Assembly (NCBI GenBank): GCA_037447655.1
Contig: JBBHKE010002965.1
Span: 1-15,364 of the forward strand
Length of the DNA: 15,364 nucleotides
From: Zygnema cylindricum
Taxonomy: Eukaryota; Streptophyta; Zygnematophyceae; Zygnematales; Zygnemataceae
Reading direction: 5' to 3'
The translations under genes were made by a program, and so were the position numbers. Within the stretch, counting starts at the first letter, position 1; each line of letters opens with the position of its first letter. The notes under the pieces were generated by a model. It was not told where the DNA came from. It did not search any database and saw only the letters and a list, made by a program, of their open reading frames with translations. This document shows, piece by piece, positions 1-6,309 of this stretch.

Positions 1-910
1 TTTAATGTGTATTCTATATTTAACATTATATCCAGTCTATTAATTCATATCGTTCATTAGATTGAGATCGAACGCTCAAATCAATGTGAAACTTTAACGC
101 ATTATCAAACCCCCTACATGAACAAAGCGCGAATTAAACCATCCACTTGGCATCGTCATGGTCTTTACCATGTACAATGCGATGGTACAGTGCGTACCAT
201 GTACGAACATTGTACGTGACGCCAACACTGAAATTACGGTACACCGCGAATCGTAATTATAGTAAAGAAAAAAATAGAGCAAAAAGACAAAAAAAAACAA
301 TTAGAGTTATAAACGCTAATTATTGTGATAGAACCTTTTCACAGAGGAAATTTATTGTACTTATTTAAGTACTCTATATTAGCTTATATCGGCAATAATT
401 ATCCTTAATGTAATTATGAACGCTAAGTTATTTAGACATACGAAAACCGTCAGCCCGTATATTTTGACGTCATTATGACGTTAGTATTATTTGTCTCATA
501 GATATATACTATTAGTCTTAACTCATACTGTTGTCGTTTAACTATAAATTTTTCACATGTAAATTCATGTAAATGTTCACACGGGCGAGAATGTTGTCGA
601 TAGACGGAGCTATGCGAACGGGTTTTTTTCGATGCGATTTTTTTTTTGTTTAGTGCAATTTCACATGCGAGCGCGATTCTATTAAGTTATTATTTGTACC
701 TTTTTATTTATAAAAGTACAATTTTGCACAATCAGACGTTGTCCGTACTCCACACTATTTAAAACGAACCTATACTAGGATTTTTTACGCTAATTACCTT
801 AAATAGTATAATGAAAAAATTTGAATCATTTACTCTATTTAACGTGATAGAGCCGAAATTTAGGGCGACCGAATTAGCGTTATTTACTCTAATTACGATT
901 CTTTGTGTAG
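1..910. other. AT-rich non-coding flank, no gene recognised
   Basis: No long reading frame, RNA gene or known element is visible. The stretch is AT-rich with scattered GTAC-containing words. A short segment around 211-238 (TGTACGTGACGCCAACACTG) nearly repeats a segment at 1023-1048 in the array downstream, so the two areas share an old repeat. A small hairpin, ATGGTAC and GTACCAT around five bases, lies near 182-200. A palindromic TGACGTCA is at 465-472. Confidence 0.5.
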
Positions 911-1325
911 TGTACGGACATTGAGAACACGACAACGTGGCGTGATGTGACGAAATAGCACGCGCCAAAACTAAAAGTGCGATACTGTACGTTACTGTAC
1001 GGGTATTGATATCACGACACATCGTACGTCACGCCAACACTGAAATAACAATAGTGTACGGATTTTAAAAACACGACAACGTGGCGTGATGTGACAGGAT
1101 CGCACGCGCAAAAAAATAAAGTACGATACTTGTATGGGAGGTTGTTCGATACCCATACTGTACGTTACTTCACCAGTATTAATAACACGACATTTTGGCG
1201 TGTACGAATATTGAGAAAACGACAACGTGGCGTATGTACGGAATCGCATGCGAAAAAATTTAACGTACGATACTGTACGTTAATCAACCGGTATTGATAC
1301 ACGACATTTTGGCGTGACGTCAATT
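911..1325. repeat. Imperfect tandem array, three ~145 bp units
   Basis: Units begin at 911, 1055 and 1201, each opening with TGTACGRA followed by a near-constant ACGACAACGTGGCGT word. The spacings are 144 and 146 bp, and the third unit is slightly truncated. Each unit looks like two related halves: the second half repeats a TGTACG..TATTGATA..CACGACA pattern, for example at 996. GTAC occurs about 11 times in 400 bp. The short reading frames here on both strands are by-products of the repeats. It could be a satellite fragment or internal repeats of a DNA transposon; no terminal inverted repeats were found. Confidence 0.75.
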
Positions 1326-1549
1326 TTGTCTGGGCTTTTATCATACCACTAGAGCCACGTGAATTACAACAAATAGGATTGTACCACATGTCTCTTTCTT
1401 TTGTCACCAGAGACGCCAATCCTAACTCAAAACCCTCAACGGCTCAAGATCTTACACAAAAACAATCGACGGTCAATTCTCGTTGTCACCAGACACGAAG
1501 GCGACTACAATGTTTTTCCCTTTTAGAAAAAGGGCAAAGCAAAAAAATC

Positions 1550-1893
1550 AGGAAAATCCGCAGCCAAAAATTGAAATTACCATCGTACATGTTGCGTTAC
1601 ATCTGAAACTTTATATGTACAGTAGTTTGTCGTATAGCGCGATGCAATTTATCGTCTAGCGCATTTCGACCCATTTTCGTGTCCTTCCAGCACATGTTAA
1701 AACTTTACATCAAATCACCTCGCGAGATGATTTTAAACATAGACCAATAACTTGAGCGAATAAGCAGATCTTGTCGCACTTGTCGGAAGTTTTTTCAAAT
1801 TTTGTGCGCGGAGTACCAAAAAACAAATCCCCACTGCACGTTTCCAGCCTGTGCGTACTGTTTTCCGTGCGCTAATTTTTGTACAGGGGTCGC
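1550..1893 (+). repeat. Unknown ~330 bp direct repeat, copy 1
   Basis: This stretch aligns by eye with 3630-3952 in the same orientation. Shared landmarks in order are GCAGCC, a GTAC-flanked AGTAGTTTGTCGT, GACCCA, an AAATCACCTCGCGAG palindrome arm, TGTGCG.AGTACC, TGCGTACT.TTTTCCGTGC and a final TGTA..GGTCG. Copy 1 carries a small extra duplication (TCGTATAGCG / TCGTCTAGCG) near 1630-1660. No coding potential. The family is not recognised; it could be an old non-autonomous element or a segmental duplicate. Confidence 0.65.
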
Positions 1894-2573
1894 CGTCTCT
1901 CTCAAACACACGTGTCTTCACACATACGGCGTAGGAAAAACTTTGGGCACCTATAGGCAAGAAGGAAGACGGAAAACGAAACTGCAATTTTGTGCGACAA
2001 CGAAAGATATTTTAGGGTTTCGCCATGTCGACAATGTGGCGTACGGACATTAAGAAGTCACAAAAATTGTACAGCGTGCAGACAAAAACACCTCAAATTT
2101 AAGTCGAGTGGAAGTTGCGCCTCATTTTGTGTACCACTTCATCTGTCACATTGTTTCGTACACATCTACGTAAGTCACTTTTTAAGTAACAAGTTATTTG
2201 CGTTTTCATCCGAATGCTCTGAAAGTTGTACGAAGAATCTTCGCTAAAAAACAAAGTAACAAGACTAAGTTTCGGTTACATGTGAAAGTACCCTAACTGT
2301 TTAAGGGTGAACCTCCATCAGGCGAAAAATGAGGTTGTTTACTTGAAAAAAATGCATTTCTGTACAAGACCGTACTGCTTTTTTATGTGGTCTTTCAGTT
2401 TTAGCAATGCTACATTTTGTTCCTATGGACTCAGATGGTTTACCATCACGCTTTTTAATAAAGTCGGCCTATTATACATTATTGGAGACTCGGTAAGATT
2501 CTTCAAACTTTTGGGCGACAACGTCGACCGTCCGATTTCGTGTTTTTGAAGCAAGCGGTCAATATATCTAATG
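1894..2573. other. Non-coding interval, nothing recognised
   Basis: Reading frames of about 80 residues occur by chance in this AT-rich stretch and show no low-complexity, membrane or catalytic pattern that I recognise. A GTGGCGTACGGACATT word near 2036-2051 echoes the array at 911-1325. No RNA gene, LTR match or terminal inverted repeat was seen. Confidence 0.4.
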
Positions 2574-2589
2574 TTTTTTTTTTTTTTTT
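2574..2589. repeat. Homopolymer T run (16 T)
   Basis: An uninterrupted run of 16 T on the plus strand. Read on the minus strand it is an A tail, which could mark the 3' end of a retroposed sequence to its right, but no flanking target duplication or polyadenylation signal was found. It may equally be a simple microsatellite. Confidence 0.8.
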
Positions 2590-2688
2590 AATGAATAGAC
2601 TAGCTACACACTGTACCTGTAAATTATGACCACATGTAGAGGTCTCATACGATCCAAGATGGATGTGAGAGGGGAACAATACATGTGG

Positions 2689-2772
2689 CATAGGCAAGAG
2701 GCCTTCGGACATAGGCCAAGCGCCTTCGGTCATAGGCCACGCGACTTCAGATTTAAGCCACGCCCGTTATGA
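2689..2772. repeat. 21-bp minisatellite, four units
   Basis: Four head-to-tail 21-bp units start at 2689, 2710, 2731 and 2752. The first three open with CATAGGC and share CCTTCGG or CTTCAG in the second half; the fourth is decayed (TTTAAGCCACGCCCG). The period is exact over four units. Because 21 is a multiple of three, every frame reads as a seven-residue repeat, which explains the small repetitive peptide on the minus strand. There is no sign of a real gene. Confidence 0.8.
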
Positions 2773-2789
2773 TAGCACCAAAAAAATAA

Positions 2790-3110
2790 TTGTTGAAGAT
2801 TGTCCCGTGACGCCTCCTTTCGAGCGTGCTGGGAACATCGGAGGAGGGCCCACTGCCCGGGTAATTGGCATTGGAGTCCTGTGAAATTCTGTGGTCTCCA
2901 TTGACCCACAGAATGAGCAGCCTATGTAAAGCCTCTAGGATAATATTTGCCCCTTCTACTTTCCCGCTGAATAAGCGCCACCCAGGCACACAAATATTCT
3001 GACCACTCCATGTTTTGTGCTTTTGGAAAATTGGAGTCTTTAACCGTGCTCGTCGTCTGAACAGGAACCTACGGGGATCCAATCGAAATAAAGCACGTAG
3101 GCGATGGATT
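2790..3110 (-). mobile_element. LTR-D: diverged, inverted copia LTR end plus start of its internal region
   Basis: On the minus strand this segment matches the 3' part of the LTRs further along. ATTATCCTAGAGGCTT (2929-2944) is identical to 5946-5961. ATGGAGACCACAGAATTTCA (2882-2901) corresponds to the last 20 bases of the element C LTR (15 or 16 of 20 identical). Between and upstream lie matching TGGTCAG and GGGTGGC words and GATTGG.TCC (3075-3084). The LTR would end at 2882; 2790-2881 would be the start of the internal region, with a degenerate TGGGCCC. A 109-residue minus-strand frame spans it but is only LTR sequence plus a gag start. The outer ends are blurred by divergence. Confidence 0.7.
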
Positions 3111-3125
3111 CCTTCCTGACACGAC

Positions 3126-3629
3126 CTGATGGAAAAGTGAACAAAATGTTATTGCCAGTAAAAGTTTCCTTACAGATACTGTCGAACAAAATATTACTAC
3201 CAACAAAAAAATAGTGCCAGATTACTGTTAGTAAACGTTTCCGTATGATTACTGTCGGCGCCTAATAGAGAAGAGGCATAATGTCGCCATCGACGAACAT
3301 TTCTACATAATTGCACGAAAAGAAAACAAAGGCCCACCGTAAGATGTCGGACAACTTGAAAAACATAACGGAGTGTTAACATCGACTTCCAAAACGAAAG
3401 AAAACCGCCCGACGTTATGTAAAATCCGACAACGTCACACTGTCCATCGCAAACTTAACCCAAAGAATCATACAATCCAAAGACCCATAGTGTCCCATAG
3501 ATCGCAGCAACATGTGGCTTGATACATTGATATCAAAGCTGATTGTTTACTTCAAAGACTAAAGGCACTTTCCCATGTGACAAAGTAAGGGCGTTTTCCT
3601 GTAGTTTTCCTCCAAAACTTAGCCCGCAA
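3126..3629. other. Non-coding interval with a short direct repeat
   Basis: No gene is seen. A ~31-bp word is repeated about 75 bp apart: CAGTAAAAGTTTCC..ATACTGTCG near 3155-3183 and TAGTAAACGTTTCC..TTACTGTCG near 3230-3258. The remainder is AT-rich without recognised structure. A short minus-strand reading frame covering 3197-3382 has no recognisable domain. Confidence 0.4.
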
Positions 3630-3952
3630 CAAGAAAAATTGCAGCCGTACAAAAAAATGAAACTACCACAGTACGGTTTGCCTCACTTTTAAACTTTAAC
3701 TGTACTGTAGTTTGTCGTCTAGAGCGTTTAGACCCACTTTCGCGACCCTCCAGCTCACCTTCAAACTTTTACTCAAATCACCTCGCGAGGTGATTTTAAC
3801 AAAAGTTTCATGATGTGATCGAATAGGTAGACAATTTGGCAATCGTCGGAGGTATTTGAAAGATTTTATGTGCGAAGTACCCAAAAAAAAACTAGTGTAC
3901 GTTTTTAGCTTTTGCGTACTTTTTTCCGTGCACTTTTTTCTGTATAAGGTCG
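3630..3952 (+). repeat. Unknown ~330 bp direct repeat, copy 2, with 22-bp palindrome
   Basis: Diverged second copy of the repeat at 1550-1893, same orientation, about 2.1 kb downstream. It contains a perfect 22-bp palindrome at 3775-3796 (AAATCACCTCG and its complement); the first copy has the same palindrome at 1712-1733 with one mismatch. Survival of the palindrome between otherwise diverged copies is notable. There is no coding potential and the family is not recognised. Confidence 0.65.
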
Positions 3953-4266
3953 TGAAAGGATGGACATGGATGCCATTTCGTCAAAAGCGAAGTCCGTGAA
4001 GGCGATTATTTCTCTCTCCCTCTCCAATTATTGCATCAATCTCACGATTCTTGCAATGAAAAACGACAATAATGGTATTAAATCAAAGATATTTGAAAAA
4101 AATGATTATGATTGGGCGTAATTTGATGGCAAGTAGAGTGAGAAAGGACGAAAAATCAAAATCGGGAAACCATAGCGAAAAGTTTTAGAATTAATGACGT
4201 CAACGCTGTCATAAGTGAACGTGACGTCAAAACGTCACAAACCCTAAACATTTTCAATGTCACATG
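3953..4266. other. Non-coding interval bearing two TGACGTCA palindromes
   Basis: No gene. It contains a CT-rich tract (about 4009-4026) and two perfect TGACGTCA octamers at 4195-4202 and 4222-4229, the consensus of CREB/ATF-type bZIP sites, followed by another ACGTCAC. Whether they act as sites is unknown; no promoter or gene is visible nearby apart from the decayed LTR that begins at 4267. Confidence 0.45.
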
Positions 4267-4722
4267 TGTTGAAATCAATAGATTTAAAGGGTATTTTCTA
4301 GGTTCTAATAAACTAAAAAAGAAGAGCATAGGCAGCGTGCCTCCACCTCTTCTCTCTAGCCCCAATATTTGTTGTAGTCACTAAAGGAGAGAGAAGGAGA
4401 TGGAGCCATGGCAGCCTCAGCTCCATAGGCAAGACTAAGGAGTGACATAAGTCACCCTTAGACAAAAGGTGAGTCAGGCAAGACTCGAACCAGCAACCAA
4501 CAGAGCGGCGCATAGCCGTCAGCTTTAGCCGGTTTGATTAATATTTAACGAGGTATAGGTTCATTAATCCGATTAAAAAAATTACAGATAAGAAACATGG
4601 AAACGGGTTACATTACAGTGCGAACGTGAATCAGCATGAAACAAATGTACCGGACATTTGTTTTTCAACGAATAGAATTTAAAGCCGGTTTTGGATCCGA
4701 CGGCACACTTCATCGTCGAGAT
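4267..4722 (+). mobile_element. LTR-A, left part (5' LTR of element A, split by insertion)
   Basis: The first ~456 bp of a degenerate LTR. It starts TGTTGAAATCAATAG, follows with GTATTTTCTAGGTTCT, a CT-rich tract, GTAGTCACT and GAGCCATGGC, all in the same order as in the element C LTR from 4962. It breaks off after TCGTCGAGAT, which corresponds to the CGCCGAGAT of the element C LTR, and resumes at 13054. Combined length is about 970 bp against 1047 for C. It carries the best-preserved copy of the antisense tRNA-like module. It is the oldest layer because LTR-B lies inside it. Confidence 0.8.
4464..4532 (-). promoter_or_regulatory. Antisense tRNA-like A-box/B-box module in LTR-A
   Basis: Read on the minus strand, this gives an A-box-like GGCTAAAGCTGACGG, then a perfect eukaryotic B box GGTTCGAGTC (4482-4491) with partial T-arm pairing around it, then GACTCACC and a TTTT (4464-4467), the usual Pol III stop. 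Order and spacing fit a tRNA-derived SINE head. A full cloverleaf is not present, because no 5' acceptor strand pairs with the 3' end. Pol III activity is inference. Confidence 0.5.
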
Positions 4723-4961
4723 AGTAGAAATTTATAGTCCATTTTAAGTATTTTCTAAATCTGAATAGAAATATAGAAAGAAGCCGAGGCAGTCTACCTC
4801 TAACTTCTCTCTCCAACTCTCAAACTTGTCGCAGTCACTGAGAAATTGGAGAGGGAGCTAGAGCCATGGCTACCTAGGCTATCCAGAGGTTTACGGGAAA
4901 TTTATATTAGCTAGGGGTTTATTTACGAAAAAGGTATGTGCTTGCCACGGGATTTGATTTT
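4723..4961 (+). mobile_element. LTR-B, left part (solo LTR split by element C)
   Basis: The first ~239 bp of a second LTR, from AGTAGAAATTTATAG (TG start mutated) through AGTATTTTCTAAATCTG, CGAGGCAGTCTACCTC and GCAGTCACTGAG to GGGATTTGATTTT. The sequence then breaks at the TG of element C. The missing remainder, beginning GGTACCTACCGG, is found at 12231-13053. Left plus right gives about 1057 bp, a complete LTR with no internal region, so B is a solo LTR inserted in LTR-A. No clean target duplication remains around B. Confidence 0.8.
4957..4961. repeat. Target site duplication of element C, left copy (ATTTT)
   Basis: ATTTT directly precedes the TG of the 5' LTR and recurs directly after the CA of the 3' LTR at 11410-11414. 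The third ATTTT at 12231-12235 follows the tandem duplication. Five bases is the usual length for Ty1/copia integration. Confidence 0.85.
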
Positions 4962-5160
4962 TGTAGAAACTAATGGTTTTATTAGTATTTTCTAGGTCTG
5001 AAAAGAAATATAGAAGTCGAGGCAGTCTATCTCTAACTTCTCTCTCCAACTCTCAAACTTGTCGCAGTCACTGAGAAATTGGAGAGGAAGCTAGAGCCAT
5101 GGCTACCTTGGCTATCCTGAGGTTTACGGGAATTTTATATTAGGGTTTATTTATTTATTT

Positions 5161-5239
5161 AAAAGGTATGTGCCGCCGGCAGGATTTGATCCTTGTACCT
5201 ACCGGCCGGCAGACAGGAAATAGCCGGTAGCCTTAGCCG
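5161..5239 (-). promoter_or_regulatory. Antisense tRNA-like module in the 5' LTR of C
   Basis: The minus strand reads CGGCTAAGGCTACCGGCTA (A-box-like), then GGATCAAATCC (5182-5192, a B box with one departure from GGTTCAAATCC), then a TTTT at 5161-5164. It aligns with the better preserved module in LTR-A at 4464-4532. The B box has decayed, so Pol III function in this copy is doubtful. Confidence 0.4.
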
Positions 5240-5264
5240 TTAAGTCTAGAGTAGTGTTACGTAC

Positions 5265-5270
5265 TATATA
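5265..5270 (+). promoter_or_regulatory. Possible TATA box of the LTR promoter
   Basis: TATATA lies in an AT-rich part of the LTR, well ahead of the gag start. A second candidate, TATATAAT, is at 5350-5357. Either could set the start of the genomic transcript; nothing in the sequence decides between them, and the start site itself is not visible. Confidence 0.25.
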
Positions 5271-5988
5271 GTTTGATATTTATTTAAATACGTATACGTA
5301 CGATAAATCATTTAACTGTTATGGATTACGGGATACATAGATCCAGTTGTATATAATGTACGAATTACTGTACGGACAAAAATCAATACCGCGCATTTGT
5401 TTCGTAAGTGAAACAAATACCGCGCATGTATTTATTACGGCTACGATTAAATCCGAATTTATCGGACGGCCGGGATTAGCGCCGAGATCGCGGAGGAAGA
5501 TTTCGGCGGTTTGTGGCCATCGCCACATCGGATGACGCGTGGCAAAATTCCGTTGGATTGTGGAATCTCCGGAGATTATGGCACCGAATCCGGATTTGAC
5601 ATGTGTCGACATTTAGGCCATGTCGTACAATGTCCGTACCTAAAGTACACCGGCAGCTGTACTTTTGCGTACGGAACTCAATTCTGATTGGTTCCGTACA
5701 TCAGTAGATAGAGTCTGTGAGAGAGATAGGACTTAGAAAAATTAGAAGATAGGACCCCCTCTCCCAGAGAGCTTCTGTACAAAAGGTCAACTTTGACCCT
5801 CCATAACTTACTGCTCAGGGGAGCAAATTCAGAGATTCTTTTTGCTACCGACTCAGGGGAGTCCTGTTTTTACAAGGGTGGAGGTGGTCAGGGTTTTTGT
5901 CTGCCAGGGTGGCAGTTATTTTTGCTGGAACACAAAGGGGTGAGGATTATCCTAGAGGCTTCTTGGTAGCTGTCTACTCTGAGGACTT

Positions 5989-6309
5989 ATGGAGGTCTCA
6001 GAGTTTCAGGTAATGGGCCCACCCTCTAGGGTACCAATCTTTAATGGAACTGGCTTCATATACTGGGAAAGTATGATGATGGGAGCTCTATGCGAAAAAA
6101 GGTTTTGGGGGATAATGAGTGGACGGTTGGGGCGTCCATCAAGTCTTGGAATTCCTCCAGGGTTTGGAGGAACCAGATTCACCAGGAAAGAGGTCCCACC
6201 TTCAACGTAGGAAACAAAAGAAGGAGAGGTGGTGGACAAAGGAAAGGAGAAGGAGACGACCACACCAATAGCCAATTGGTTCGACATTCATGTCACCTAT
6301 TCCGAGGAA
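5989..6309 (+). pseudogene. gag: gag, N-terminal part, starting inside the LTR (stop and frameshift)
   Basis: The start ATG is 20 bases before the LTR end; the frame reads through the LTR boundary and the primer-binding site (codons QVMGP) into a copia-type gag N-terminus with PIFNGTGFIYWE, matching the usual FNG..Y..W pattern. Element A supports this start: its frame has an ATG at the same place (13549) and reads ELQVMGP. A TAG at 6208-6210 interrupts; the same frame then resumes with a Lys/Glu-rich segment (DKGKEKET, like GKGKET in element A) to TGA 6310. A frameshift between about 6262 and 6300 moves the coding sequence to the pol frame. The product would be a capsid precursor forming cytoplasmic particles; this copy yields only a 73-residue stub. 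Confidence 0.8.
6009..6023 (+). other. Primer-binding site of element C (half-tRNA-iMet type)
   Basis: GGTAATGGGCCCACC follows the LTR CA directly. Drosophila copia, as I recall it, has GGTTATGGGCCCA at this point, complementary to the anticodon arm of initiator tRNA-Met and primed by a cleaved tRNA half. Element C differs at one base (A for T, opposite tRNA position 37). No TGG-initial site for a tRNA 3' end is seen. The site is also coding (gag). Confidence 0.75.

Larger units (their letters stand above)
4962..6008 (+). repeat. 5' LTR of element C
   Basis: It begins TGTAGAAAC and ends GAGTTTCA, and is repeated at 10362-11409. It holds a CT-rich tract (about 5025-5050), the antisense tRNA-like module (5161-5239), TATA-like boxes (5265-5270, 5350-5357), about twelve GTAC words, and the gag start codon at 5989-5991 in its last 20 bases. 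No AATAAA was seen, so the R region cannot be placed. Confidence 0.95.

Noticed and set aside
2503-2733. Minus-strand frame with a seven-residue repeat
   Set aside because: Produced by the 21-bp minisatellite plus the T run (which gives a Lys string). No start context or further coding signal.
2753-3082. 109-residue minus-strand frame considered as a host gene or exon
   Set aside because: Landmarks align with the family's LTR end and gag start in inverted orientation, so it is a decayed LTR.
4313-4513. Small minus-strand frames in 4156-4513 as genes
   Set aside because: They overlap LTR-A and its antisense tRNA-like module; no protein features seen.
4464-4540. Functional tRNA gene on the minus strand
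   Set aside because: A and B boxes are present but no 5' acceptor strand pairs with the 3' end and no convincing cloverleaf forms, so it is called tRNA-like only.
4718-4722. Target duplication of solo LTR-B
   Set aside because: GAGAT (or TCGAG at 4716-4720) on the left and TCACG at 13054-13058 on the right do not match well enough; the site is decayed, so the claim rests on collinearity only.
6290-6292. ATG as the true start of the 704-residue gag-pol frame
   Set aside because: Element A shows that coding sequence continues upstream; this ATG is internal and only the first one after the gag frameshift.
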